Source of the DNA: Trebouxia sp. TZW2008 | Taxonomy: Eukaryota; Chlorophyta; Trebouxiophyceae; Trebouxiales; Trebouxiaceae | DNA length: 64,000 nt | Direction: 5' to 3' | Assembly (NCBI GenBank): GCA_002118135.1 | Contig: BDIU01000127.1 | Coordinates: 175,650-239,649, forward strand | Part shown: positions 22,911 to 34,997 of the stretch, one piece after another | Position numbering within the stretch: position 1 is the first letter of the stretch | Layout: each line of letters opens with the position of its first letter | Translations under genes and position numbers: made by a program | Notes under the pieces: model-generated | Told to the model about the DNA's origin: nothing | What the model saw: only the letters and a program-made list of their open reading frames with translations | The model's database searches: none

Positions 22911-25900
22911 CTAGTGCGCAGCAGCAATGGCATTGTCAGCAGAGCCATCCGCATCTGGATATGTTGATTCCAACTCTCTGGGCAACGTGGATATGAGGCC
23001 TAAGCCAACGGAAACACAAGCCATGATGAAGAAGGGGACAAAGCTGTGAAGGGAGAAGGCCATAGTCACAGACCAGTCCCACATTGCACCACCTGCAACT
23101 GGAGTGACTGATCTGACTAAAGCTACGCCGGACATGGACATACCATTCACCAGGCCCTGCAGGCAAGAAGTGGTTTGTCAGACATACTTAGCTGCCAAAC
23201 ATGAAGCGCTGTGGTATGTTAAGGGCGACGTGCAGCAGTGATTACAAACTTGAAGCGTATAACAATGCGTGCAGTATATCTGACATGGCCCCATGACAGA
23301 AGCACCAAATGACAGTGGCCAGGTGGGAAAGCTTGTACGCCACATATCAAGAAACACAAGGCGCTGCTTTCCCTTTTGCACTTTTAGTTGCACCTTAAAG
23401 TTCAATATGACTAGCACAGAAGCCACTGATGAAGCCACAGTGCTCAAACATTGAAAGCGCAACATCAGCATGAACAAATTCCGAGTACACTTTGAAGTGA
23501 ATGGTCGCCTCACCTTCTTTGCATTTGGAGCGGAATTGCTGATGCAGATGAAGACACTGGTGAAGCACAAGCCGGTGATGATGGCCTTGTAGACCTGAGC
23601 CAGGGTCATGTATGCCCACAAAGCCCAACTGCCTGGTCCAGTGATGCTGATCACCTGCAAATGTAATTCTTGCTGAGCATCAAACGACACATAGTGTAGG
23701 CGTAGGGAGCAGAGCTGCTGATGCAGATGAAGACACTTGTGAAGCACAAGCCGGTGATGATGGCTTTGTAAACCTGAGCCAGGGTCATGCATGCCCACAA
23801 AGCCCAGCTGCCTGGTCCAGTGATGCTTATCACCTACACATGTGTGTCTTGCTGAGCATCAGGTAGCACATGTTATAGGGATATCAAGCTGCCACTCACA
23901 GCAATGCTAATCAATGCTACGACTGTGGCAAGGCTTATCACTTGCTGAAGCCATCATGTGGGAACAGAGCACAGCAATACAATGCCATCTCAATGCTTCG
24001 ACTTGATCGGCTTACAGGGAAGCGTGCCAAGCCTTGTGCCAGACTACATTGCAAGAAGCTTTGCGTGGCCTTTCAGACAAGCATTGCGCCGTACAGCCTG
24101 TGCATTGTCTGCAGGCGCCTAGATGACCCAATGATGGTAGGCCAACAGCTAGCTTATGCTACTCACGTTCTGCAATGCCCAACAGCATGCCATACAGCGC
24201 TGATATGCTGAAGCACTAGTGTCTTATGGTTATGACCGACCAGCAAGCAGAGCAATCTCAAGGCTAGGCACACTATGCTTTGGCTGCTCACTTGGGTCAG
24301 AATTGCCCGGCGTGCACAGCAATGCAACTTGTGCGCTCACTGATTTTAGAACAACAGGTATGCTGGTCAGTCGACACGAATTTAGTCAATTCGGCAACAG
24401 CGTGTATATGCAACTGCATTGCATTGTAAACAAGACAGCTCACCGTGGTGCCAAAGGCTGGCAGCAGCATCATGATCACATGGCCCCAGCACGCCAGGCT
24501 CAGCAGGCGCAGCGGGCCCAGCGCCTTACTCAGCTTACTGTACCCAAACATTTGAAACAGCATCAGAGCACACCCACACACCATCAGAATCTGCCCAATC
24601 TGGCCGCTTGTCATGCCAAGACCGCCGTGCTCAAGGTCTTCACTGCAGAAGATAGGTAGCAACTCATCATACAGAGTGCCAATGCCCCCCATGATCAGAT
24701 AGGTCAACACTGCACGGCCTGCAAGTAACAAGGTGGTTGTGAGCACAGTGCGCTTGTGAAGCCACATGCTCAAGCTGCCAAGCTCAAGATATTGACTGCA
24801 AAAGTTGGGGAGCAGCTCATCGTATAGGGTTCAAATCCAGAGTTGCACCTCCATTTCTCCTGACAAGCCTGACAACCCACATACTGCATTTCTTTGGGCA
24901 ATCAAGCGCTCATGCAAACAAGCATGGTGGTGATGAAAATGTACCTGTGGGGCTCAAAACAGCTTCCCATGCGCTGGTCAATTTCTGCTGAACAGAGGGG
25001 TCAACCAAAGCAGGCCTTGACCAAAATTGCACTCGTGCTTCTGCTGACAGGCCCAAGGCAGTGCTGGAAGGGCTGGTAGTTGCAGCTGCCCTCTGCCCTA
25101 GCGCAGCCTTAATGTCGTTCTTGCTTGACGAGGCACCCTCGCCTGCAACGCACTTGGATGCGACTTTGCATTTCTGACATGGTCAATAGCTCGTATTTCT
25201 GTCAGGTTGCAAGTCAAGGTTTGACTTGGCAGATAGCACAAAAGCAAAGACTGTCGAGAGCTGTCGTCAAATTTCATTTATAATTCATACATACAATTGT
25301 ATCATCATGCCATATTGTCATGTCATATATAGCATGACTTGACGCACCATTCCTGTTTATACACTGCATCTCTGACAGTGTATCGTCTGTCTGAGTGTAA
25401 GAACACAACATGATGTGGGCACCTCCTGGTCATCATACATATGTGTGTGTTGACATGCATATGAGATCATGCTGTGTGTTTAGACCTTTCAAGGAAGCTG
25501 TCATGCATACTCAACAGCAAGGCATTGAGTGACTAGCTACAGCACTTTATTCTTGTACTATTGAATTGACATCACTGTTCAATTGAAGTTCGTGAAGCAT
25601 GTGACCCACCTGACATTGCCCTATAGCCCCCATCTGAGTCAACATCCCTCCAAAAACTGCCCTGAGCATTGCTGACACCTGCTGCCCCACCCCTTACAGC
25701 TGTAATGCTCTCATGACGGCCTGTAACACCGCCATCCTCATGTGCAACATCCAGCGCACTTGCTGACTCATCAGCAAAATGGGCATGTGACCCCTTGTGA
25801 TGCCGCTTGTCTGTCTGGTGGTCAGTGTGAGGCTGGCCACTGGCTGCAAGGGCTGAGTCGTCATCTGCAGGGGCTGTTGCAGCAGCCCTCAGGCCAGGAG

Positions 25901-28900
25901 CACTCTGCAGTTTCTGCTGCACCTTCTCTGCAAGTTGCTGGCCCTGCAGCTGACTGTTGCTTTGTGACTCCTTGGGATGCTTTGACTGTGGCTGACGCTG
26001 AGCTGAGTCCTTGTCATGCAAAGCTGTTGGCTCTGGCAACCTGTACACCAAATCAAGATCAGCACTGCAAATGGACAGGCCTGATGCCTGTGCTATGACT
26101 ACAAGAACTCGCCTGGCAAAGCTTCTTTGAGCCAAGCCATGCATTAGGCGATGACTGTTGCAATTGCATGGAATAAGCCTGTAATTACGAACACAAATAT
26201 GCTTGGCGTAGCTGACAGTGCTGAAGAGGCTGTGCACCACGACATCCCTCAGGTCATGCCACATGCTCACACTCCAAATAGGGCACATTGATACATCCAG
26301 CACGTGCCTGATGCCAGTCTGATCACTTGGAACAACTTGCCTGGCAAAGCTGGTGCTTCTGAAGAGGCTGTGCCTCACAGTGTCCCTCAGCTCATGCCAC
26401 ATGCTCACACATCAGATATGGCAGATTGTAGCTCAAGCATGTGCCTGAATTCAGTCTTATCACTCAAAACAACTTGCCTGGCATAGCTGGTGCTTCTGGA
26501 GAGGCTGTGCACCACAATGTCTCTCAGCTCATGCCACATGTCCTCCATCTCATGCCACGCCACAAGAGGTGACACAATCATGTGCGCCCTGCACAACAAG
26601 ATCTATTGCACGGCCAGACACAATTGCACAGGCAGACACAGTGGCATAGTCAGACACAGGTGCACAGGCAGACGCGGTTGAACAATCAACTTATCAATTT
26701 AATGGCTTGCACGGTAGCTTGCGCAACTGAGAGGAGCTGGTACACTTTGACCTGATCTGTGCTGAGACAAGCTCGATGTGACCTTGAGCTATTGAAAGCG
26801 TGTCAAGTACAAACTCCAGCAAGTTGTTCCAGTGCAGCTTGATTGACAATGTCAACAGCTGCGGGCACTTTCAGCATGCTATGTAACATTGACGGCTTCT
26901 CACTTCATGCTAGGGCAAAAAGCAAACCTGAAGACACCAGTCTCCTTCTTGTGAGACGAGAAGGATCCAAAGACGCTTCTCCTAGGGTGGTCTGGGTCAA
27001 AGCCATTGACTGAGGCTGACCGCTGCACTAGACCATGGGATTCTGAAGCATGACTCTGCTCTGCTTGCTTGCGGCGAGTGTAAGCCTTGGTCTCTGGAAG
27101 GAAGACAAATCCGGCAGCAAAAGCTGCAGACAGAAAGAGTTGACATCAATTTCTGCAATTCACGATGAAAGCGACTGCTGCACCAGGCCATGGGACTCTG
27201 CAGGGTGACCTTGCTCTGCTTGCTTGCAACGGGTGGAGGCTTTTGTCCCTGGGAGAAACCCAAAGCCGGCGGCAAAAGCTGCAGACAGCAAGAGTTGCCA
27301 TCAGATTCTGCAATCAAGGGTGAGGGTGCCCGCTGCATCAGGCCATGGACATGGGTGAGCAAGCTCTGCTTGCTTTTGGCGGGTGTAGGCTTTTGTCTCT
27401 GGCAAGAAGACGAAGGGTTTTGCTGCAGGCAGCAAGACTAAACATGAGAGTCTGGCAGTGGCTTGATGCAAAGCACTTGCTTGCCCCAGGGCGAACAAGG
27501 ATTGCATGTCAGCTACATGCAGACTCATTTGATTTCATTGTCATGAAGTACAAACAGCTTTATTGCAGACGATGCTGTAGCATACAGCAGCAGCTATATG
27601 GCAAGAGCTGTGTGTACACAGACAACAGTGGGGTTTCCACAACAAGAGCAGACAGTGGCTTGAAATGCCGCGAGTTTGTAACTGAAATGTACCTACAAGG
27701 CTGAGGAAAGCTGCAATGATAGTCGGCAGGGCAAAAGCAAAGCGCCCAAAGAGCCCAGTCTCACTGAAAGTCCCAGGGTACTTCAAGGCTGGCTGACTGC
27801 AGTGACAAGCCAATTCAGGACATCAAACTATGCAAGGCATGTTCTGCTTGAGGCAACCTCTGATAAAAGATAGGCATTGATATATATATTCAGTATATTC
27901 ATGCCCCACAGAGATAGAAGCTCTCATTGTTGTAAGCAGCTGTCTCTATGCAGCTGTCACACAACAGTTGCCAATGAAAATGATGCAGTCATATGTCCAA
28001 TTCATTTTGCTCCGTCATCATGCTTTCCTTCTGTTGATGTAAGGCTGACCACTTTTATCTATAATAGATACCAAAGTCAAACTAGACTGCTCTTACTCAG
28101 GTTGATATGATCTGACACTGTGCACAACCTGGAGCAATGCGCACATACATGACACACGCCGTCTATGTTCATGACATAAGAGCTGCTTAATTTGTGTAGA
28201 GACCATACCTGAGGAAACCACCAATGGCAGGGGCAATGACTGACCCCAGTCCATACATGACACAAAATGTTGCAAACGCTGCTGGCTGCTGCTCTTTGGT
28301 GCATGACTCTCCAAGGTATGTCTTACTGATACCAGCATTGGAGTTCAGCAGCCCACTCAGGATCCTGCATCGTATATGACCAGCATGAGCAAAGTCTCTA
28401 CAGTGAACTGAACATGCAACTAAACAGCCGAGCAATTTGGCAGCATGTCCGCCAACAATACAGTCTCAGGCAGTGTCAAGTGACACTCCAATAGAAATTT
28501 TGATGTACTGTGAGACAGTGAGGCATTACCTGCCAAACACGGCTACCTTATAGTTGGGCGCAAAACCAAACACAAGATTGGCCACACAGGTCCCGACAGT
28601 ACCAGCCAACAGCGTCGGTCTCCGACCCAGCCGATCAGCAAGCAGACCCCACACAATAGCACTGCAAGTGGCGGCCAGATAGTAGCTAGCACCTGCAGGC
28701 GCGGCAGTTTCAAGGCTATCATATGTAGAAAAGGTGAGGTAGGCCGATGTGCTGCTCTCTGCTTGTTTCGATGGAACTCACCTAAGATCCCGACGTACAA
28801 GCCCACGGTGTCTTCTGTAGCCACGCCGAAGGCCTCCACCATGAATGGTAGGAAAGGCCAGATGACGTTCATGGTGAATCCTTCGACAATGTTCATCATG

Positions 28901-28968
28901 CCAAGCACCGTTAGCACTTGGCGCGAGATGCCGCCTTCGGTCGTACATACTGGGGCAGCAGACGCCAT
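22911..28968 (-). CDS. MFS transporter, ZIF-like, with long central loop
   Basis: Membrane transporter of the major facilitator superfamily. Eleven exons: 28968-28782, 28692-28530, 28364-28209, 27796-27693, 27123-26928, 26064-25610, 25142-24945, 24718-24444, 23944-23900, 23654-23514, 23156-22911. All phases agree, giving 721 residues. MFS motif A is GLLADRLGRRPTLL. The block PAIGGFLSQPALKYPGTFSE and LFGRFAFALPTIIAAFLSLV (TM6) resemble plant ZIF1-type carriers. TM7-12 include YLIMGGIGTLYDELLPIF, QILMVCGCALMLFQMFGYS and GPGSWALWAYMTLAQVYKAI. Between TM6 and TM7 lies a loop of roughly 280 residues, rich in Ser, Gln, Ala, His and Asp. It makes the protein much longer than the roughly 450-500 residues usual for the family. 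The substrate is unknown. Exons 5, 8 and 10 have damaged upstream copies. Confidence 0.9.
23690..23838 (-). repeat. upstream near-copy of MFS exon 10
   Basis: The copy lies 180 bp upstream of the real exon (23654-23514) in gene direction. It reads the same protein with few changes (GPGSWALWACMTLAQVYKAI) and keeps the TGTAGG acceptor. It diverges after SSSAPY and has no donor at the homologous position. High identity suggests a recent duplication. Confidence 0.9.
24775..24842 (-). repeat. decayed upstream copy of MFS exon 8
   Basis: On the minus strand, TATACGATGAGCTGCTCCCC and the following bases match the exon 8 stretch encoding TLYDELLPIFCS. The copy has substitutions and no frame continuity. 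Confidence 0.7.
26100..26570 (-). repeat. tandem repeat in MFS intron 5
   Basis: Three full units and a partial one with about 135 bp spacing share CATGTGGCATGA(G/C)CTGAG followed by a GTGCACAGCCTCT-like core (minus strand). All are open and could be translated as MWHELRDIVVHSL-like peptides. They join no exon of the transporter and resemble none of its known segments. Confidence 0.75.
27150..27450 (-). repeat. two decayed upstream copies of MFS exon 5
   Basis: Copies begin after CTGCAG at 27422 and 27278. The real exon starts at 27123, so spacings are 144 and 155 bp. Each repeats the FVFLPETKAYTR segment with frameshifts or substitutions (GFLPGTKAS in one). The third, gene-proximal copy is the only one that preserves the open frame. 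Confidence 0.88.
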
Positions 28969-29588
28969 GTTGCTGCCCCGCAAGATTGATTGTATGCATT
29001 CTGCAGAGCAGCAAGTCGCTATGTGCAAGCACGCACATGCGCACAGACACAGCCTGCACCCGCAGGAAGCTGCAGCAATTGCATTGTTTTGTCAGTGTTG
29101 TAAATATGCATATTTCACGCTAAATGCACACAATTGATGCCAAAGAAAGTGGAAGTCAATTCTGCATAGCACCATGGGTTGCATCAAATCAAGTAATGAC
29201 GAGTTTGAATGCCGAGGCCCAGCAAGCTGTCACACAGATAAACAAGCAGGACTAGAAAGGAAACTTAAAAGTCAATGTCGATTGAATGAAAACAGCCAGA
29301 AACACTTCAAGTATTGTCAAGACGTATCAGACCTTATGCAGCAGGCACAGAAACAGCTTGCTTGCTGTCACGCAGTGTGCCAGACAGAAGTCAACACAGT
29401 CACACTCCAATGCACGACGCGCAGTTACTGCAAATCATTGAATGCTGCATGATCTGATCATGTACTTTGACTGTGACACGCTTTAGACCGGTCAGATTGC
29501 AAAATCAGCAAAATTAGGTCCGTACATCATGCTACGTGCAATCTGCACTGCTTGATTGCTTCAACAACTTTCAAAGCAAATGCTGACA
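28969..29588. other. spacer between MFS start and dynamin-like stop
   Basis: This 620 bp must hold the MFS promoter and the 3' UTR of the dynamin-like gene. No other gene, repeat or clear motif is visible. Confidence 0.5.
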
Positions 29589-32500
29589 CTAGATTCGAAC
29601 AGCATTGAGTTCCTTCCTGGCAGCCTTCAGTGCTGTGAGTGAGGCTTGCAATGTTTGACGGGTGTGCCTCTGTTCAGCGTCCTCTAGAAGGCCAAGAAGT
29701 CTGCCTTCCTCACTGCAGGCAGCCAGCAGAGCTGAGGATAGCCCATCACGATTTTGCAGGACCTGCATAGCACCACATGATAACAGTACCACCAATAGTA
29801 ATGACCACAACAGTAATATGCATCATCATGATTGATTGCGCTTTCTAGCATATGTTGCCAGGTGTGAGCAGCATAAGTCCAAACTTGCCAGGCAGGCTAG
29901 CATCGTCCACACAGCACCCCACAGAGCATGCTATGGTCACCTTGAAAAGGTGAGCTGCACACATCTGGCAGGCAAATAGCACAATCCAGTTAAGTCTGGG
30001 GGGTGCAACAGCAGTACCCGTCTACACATATATGTTGTACACAGATGACTGATGCAGAACGTGAAGTAATCAGTGTCGGCAGGCATCTGTGACGCTGTCA
30101 TGATGCAAAGCACATGTGGTCATATTACCTCATCCATGAGTATGACTTTGACACCAATGGCAACACCATCCCCAAAGCGATTCAACACAATGTCAGTGTA
30201 TACAGCGAGCTGGAGCTGCATGCTGCAAACGTTTCTGTCCTCGATAGACTCATTGTCGTCATTGCGCATCAGCTTTTCAGCCAAATCCTACAGAACACAA
30301 AACAGTGTGTTGTGCAGCTGCCAATTAGTCTTTGCCAACTGCAGTCAGGTTAGTGCGTCTGGCAAACAGTCTGAAATGAAGGCCAGTCAGCAAGTTGTCT
30401 TGATTACAGGTGTTTTGCTCAACTCAGCTTTTGCTATTAGGTTGTTATGGCAGCAGGAAGGCCGTGTTCAGGGCAAAATTGACAACAGCAGGTCCAGATA
30501 CGCAAGCACTCACTTTCAACTCAGGGTAAATGCTCCAATTCACTGCAGCACTTGACAATGTTTTGGGTGGAGGCTGGACGTCCTGAAATGACCTGAGGCG
30601 CCCAAAAGCCTTTGACACGATCTTATTGAAGAAAGGTCCACATATGGAAGCACTCACTTTCAGTTCTGGATAAAAGCTCCAATTCACTGCAGCATCTGAG
30701 TTGGCTTCATGTTCAGGCTGGTCCTGAGACGGCTTGATGCGCTCAAATGCCTCTGATACAATCTCATCAAAGCGAGGGTTGCTGGTGAAAACAACCTTCT
30801 GATGCTGTACCAGGATCTGCATGTGTGCCTGAGCCTTTTGCTCCTTGCTAGTCATGAAGGCGTCAATCTGCAGCCAACCTGTTTTTCAGTTCAAGAAATT
30901 TTGAGCAGCTCTTGCTCCACAAATGCACCCACATCTGAAGATGTTCATGTGTGCAACAAGCAGGCAGCACCCAAAAATCAGGGCAGTATCTGCAAACAGC
31001 TCTGCTAATACAATCAGTGACCCAGTGGCATATAGTGATACATACACAATGGGAGGCACAACTGACAGCAGTGTTGTCTATCAGGAGTCAAAAGCGATTT
31101 TGCAGATAGACAGTGAATCAGCATTTTCTAACCTGGTCTAGCACTTCTGCTTGCAACCGTGGGAAATCAGCAAACACATTCGTGGCTAGCACATCCCAAA
31201 CTTCATGGACATAATCCTTCATATGCACCACCAAGTCCTCTGCAGGGTTGCCAAGTTTGCTTTGCACACCTGTATGGCCAGTATGCAGGTCTTGAATCTA
31301 GCAAGATGTGACAAACTACAGACAGAAACATGGACACACAGACAGACGAACAGACAGACAGACAGACAGGCAGCTGCAGAGACGCAGAAACACGCATCAC
31401 ACACAATGTTCAGATTCACTCAAGCATTGCTGCCAGCAAAAAATTTTCTGCCAGAATGAATCCTGAATGTGCGCAACATTGACACTCTCTGATATGGACC
31501 ATCATGATCAAAGCAAGCAAGACTGTTCATGAGGCAACACAAGGCATACTGATTCCTCACTGTCAGAATAAATTTCAGTGAAAGCAGGTCCAAGATGTAT
31601 TACGCCAGGAAGCAACTCCACAGCTTCGCGGACTGCATGCCGGATCTTGTCACTGCAGGAAGATTCTGTGACAAAATTCTTCCCGCCAATCTCATCCCAG
31701 ACCTGCAGTCATGTCCACTTGAACAGTTTGATTGGCTTCTTGTACAGCACAACAAAGCACAGCAAAGCACAATGCAGCACAACACAGCAGGAAGCAGACA
31801 TGGCAGCACAGCACAGCACAGCACGAAGCAGACATGGCAGCACAGCACAGCACATCACATCACAGCCCAATGAATTCAAGGTAAACATGTCTCAATTTAC
31901 CCACTGTTACACCTGGGTATGTGTTGCAAAGACTTGAACAAGCGAATTCTCGTTCAAGACTACAAGAGGTTCAGCAAATTTCAATGCATGCTTTTTCAGG
32001 AGAAGACAGTGTATTTGGAACGCTTGTGCTTGAGCAGTGGCGCAAACGCTTCCTCCTGAAGATTCTCCCTTGTGTTTCGAACGTGTGATGTTGGCTGCAG
32101 TCAAACATGCCATGACGGCAAAGAAGTGCATTCCTCTAGAAATAGTGTGAGATTACTCACCTGTTGCATGAACAAGGTTGCATCATAATCTCAAACCACA
32201 CTCATACTTTATTTTGGTGGCGACATTACACAAGCATGTGTCTGTCAACAAGATCATCCTTATGGCAAATTAGGAGGTGCAAACTTATCTTTAAGCGGAC
32301 ATTGCTTCACTTTGCAACCCACCTGATCTCTGAAGTCTTTCACAATAGCTCGAATGCGTGGGTCGACGTGTAATTTGTCATCATCAGGGACTCCAACATG
32401 ACTGTACATGCCTTGCTCAAGACAACGGAAGTCCCCAATCATTTGAGACGTCAAACCAAACAGGAGCGACCTTGCTGACGCCTCATCCTCAGGTACAGCT

Positions 32501-33977
32501 GGCATGCTAGCTAGCTGACGCTCTTTGTTATTGATGCTTTCCAGAATCTGCACAGAACAAAATCATGTTGCCACAGTAGATGCATGGCTTTGCATTAGAG
32601 TTTTCAGATTTTCACTTGCACTGAAGGTATCCAAACAAAAGTGATCGCTGCCTGATGCTGGATCAACATGCTTGTCAGACAAATGCTGTGTTGACTGTGG
32701 AGATGTGGGACGAGCTACAGGTCCAGTCCAAATGCTAGCTTGGCATGAGCAGTCAAAATCCATGGCGGTGCATGATGTTGGCACTTGCCTTCCTTTAAAT
32801 GGGTGCCAAACGGCCCTGCAAATGGAGGCCTTGGACTTTCAGGAGCAAGTTGATCAATGCCTGTTTGCCCTTTTTGGCACCAGGCAAGCCTAGGAGTGCT
32901 TTACTGATGCGAGAAGCATTGCCATTGGCAGCTTTGCCAGCAAAGTACTGCTGTTCAATAATGTCTGCTTGTGCAGCAGACACACCCTCTGCAACCTCTT
33001 CTTGAGTGCGATTGCGCACCTGTGAGCCAAAGCAAACGTCAATATTACCGCAATGTGCAAAACTGCACAGACAGATCATTCACAACAAGTGTGCAGCAGA
33101 CATTGTGTGCAAAAGTGCAATTGAATGTGCCTTGATGTCTGCTGCACTACACTCGCACCACCACAAATCCCAGGCCCATGCGAAATGCTCCTGTGGCCAG
33201 ATGATCCAGAGCTGTCACGTCTGATGCCACAGCACGGTCTGGCTTTGTGACAACCCCAAGAGTACGATTGCCCGAGGGATCAGCTTCTCTGGCCATGTCT
33301 GGGCCATTTTGATTGTTCAGGTTGGAGGTCATATCCAAGACACAAACGATCACATTTTCTGGCTCTGCATGATTGTCATGCGAGTTGGGCAGGCACACTA
33401 TCACAACGCCTGCTGGTTTCAAGCCAGTCATGTTCTTGAAGAGTGCGGAACGAAGCGTTGGAGCAAGCATACCGTTGATGTGCTCCTGCACCAGCTCTTT
33501 GACAAAACTTTTGGATCCGCCACTATTCACGATGCCGGGCAAATCCAACAAAGTCAGATCCGCCAGATCTGGCTCGTGCAGCTCCACTTCCACCACCGTT
33601 TTCGAGAACCCAGCGGCAGAAAAATGTACGTAGGAGTCCCTGACTGCCTGTTCCATGGCAGCGGCGATGCGCTCGCCGATGTTGTGCTTCTCAACTTTCT
33701 CTCCATTGACTTTTGCAAGAACAGCTCCAGCTCGGTTGCTGTCGCGCAACACGACGCGAATCGGACAAGTCGTTGTCAGCTCGGCGCCTCGCGGGAACTG
33801 AACCCCAGAAATTGACTCCAAGACGGAGCTTTTGCCAACGCTGGTGTTTCCAAGGACTACGATGCCTGGCAATTTGATTTCCGGGCAGTCGGTCAACAAA
33901 GGTCGTATTCTGTCTAGTAGGTCTAGCTCATGCCTGATGCCAGACTTGCCTAAGTTTTCTCTAAACACATCGCCCAT
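29589..33977 (-). CDS. dynamin-like GTPase, DRP4/Mx type
   Basis: Large GTPase expected to assemble on membranes. Eight exons (33977-33159, 33019-32837, 32547-32323, 31702-31561, 31269-31133, 30867-30658, 30287-30129, 29762-29589) give 682 residues. GTPase motifs: G1 GNTSVGKSS (about 43-51), G2 Thr in TTTCP, G3 DLPG (145-148), G4 TKPD (244-247). VRNRTQEEV follows, then a helical stalk with LVVHMKDYVHEVWDVLATNVF, and a C-terminal GED ending KAARKELNAVRI. There is no PH or Pro-rich domain, which fits the DRP4/Mx group rather than classical dynamins or DRP1. G1 differs from the common GDQSSGKSS, but the Lys and Ser are kept. The donor after exon 2 (GTCCAA) is weak. Start M is chosen at 33977 because it opens directly onto conserved sequence. 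Membrane target and role are unknown. Confidence 0.92.
30540..30657 (-). repeat. downstream copy of the 3' end of dynamin exon 6
   Basis: The copy encodes KIVSKAFGRLRSF and AAVNWSIYPELK followed by GTGAGTGC. The real exon end (30658) encodes EIVSEAFERIKPS and AAVNWSFYPELK followed by the same donor. It is open but has no adjacent acceptor. Confidence 0.85.
31310..31375 (+). repeat. CAGA microsatellite
   Basis: An irregular (CAGA)n tract with ACACAGACAGACGAACAGAC and following CAGA units, inside intron 4 of the dynamin-like gene. Confidence 0.85.
31745..31866 (+). repeat. CAGCA-type simple repeat with internal duplication
   Basis: CAGCACAACACAGC-type units, with GAAGCAGACATGGCAGCACA occurring twice 33 bp apart. 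It lies in intron 3 of the dynamin-like gene. Confidence 0.8.
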
Positions 33978-34997
33978 TGCGAGAAGCGTACTGCTGTGAT
34001 GACGGTGTAGTGAGCCAGTAAGTTTTCGCGAAAGCAGAGTTGAGCTATACGGCATGCAGTGACCGTCTGATAGAGTTTGCCGTGCTGCACACGGCAAATG
34101 GTTATCGGAGAACATTCTTGGAAACGTCGAGTCAACACGGCATCATTGTGCAAAAGAGTCGCATCGGGGACCTTATTTGGCGCTTGAACGCAGCTAGTGA
34201 TCACACTATCCACACTGCTTGATCAGTTATGTGGACCTGAAAGCCATTTGCTGCGAAGGGTTGGTCCTGCATCTTGTTGCTTTGCAGGAAAGCAGGTTCT
34301 GATATACATTGCTGCTGCTGCTTTCTAGAATGTAGCTGCTGCATATCACTTGTTGCCTTCTGAAACAAACCTGTGTGAAACTGCTTGCTGTCAGACATAT
34401 GTCTGCATCCCTTAACAATCAGTGACTGAGATAGTCTTTCAGGCAGTGCAGATGAACTCAAATGCTGCGTCGGTTCAAAAAGTGGCGTCTTTTTTGGTCT
34501 AGTAATCATGATGCTAGGGCCAGCATCGATGTTGACTGATTTCAATCAGGCTGCAGCTGCTGCTTGGCACCTCGAGCTGTTTTTGATCATATGCATGCAT
34601 GCTTCCGTGCGCTCAAAGGGATCACTAGAGCCATCAGGTCGACGACTGGAGACAGCTTGTGCCGCATCAAACTACATGCACTGTTTGTTGTGTATGTTGT
34701 GTTGGATCGTAGGCTTTCACACTACATTTGCTTCAAAGCCTTTGAAAGCTTTGGTTGCGCAGGTGACTTCTGCACAGCTGTATAGATCAAACAGCTCAAC
34801 AGACTCAACAGTTGCTTCTCAAGCTTGACGCGGAAGTCTGGAGCTTGAAACATTGACATAATCTGCAGGGGACAACGGCTGAAACAATGCGTTACAGTAA
34901 CGCCATCCCAATTGCAAAATCTTGCGCCAAAACAGACACCATTTGCCAATCTTAAGGTCGATTCAGCCTTCGAAGGTCGACGCGTTGTACTAACCCG
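33978..34997. promoter_or_regulatory. divergent upstream region, dynamin-like (-) and USP-like (+)
   Basis: About 1 kb separates the two start codons. A frame upstream of the dynamin ATG stays open for 46 codons, but its sequence is not family-like. I see no further gene. Confidence 0.45.

Noticed and set aside
24800..24842. tRNA-like GGTTCAAATCC at about 24828
   Set aside because: It is part of a decayed copy of MFS exon 8. No acceptor stem or anticodon arm can be drawn around it.
25572..26408. 278-codon minus-strand frame as an independent gene
   Set aside because: Its 26064-25610 part fits exactly, by phase and splice sites, as exon 6 of the MFS gene. The remainder is intron 5 repeat and readthrough into intron 6.
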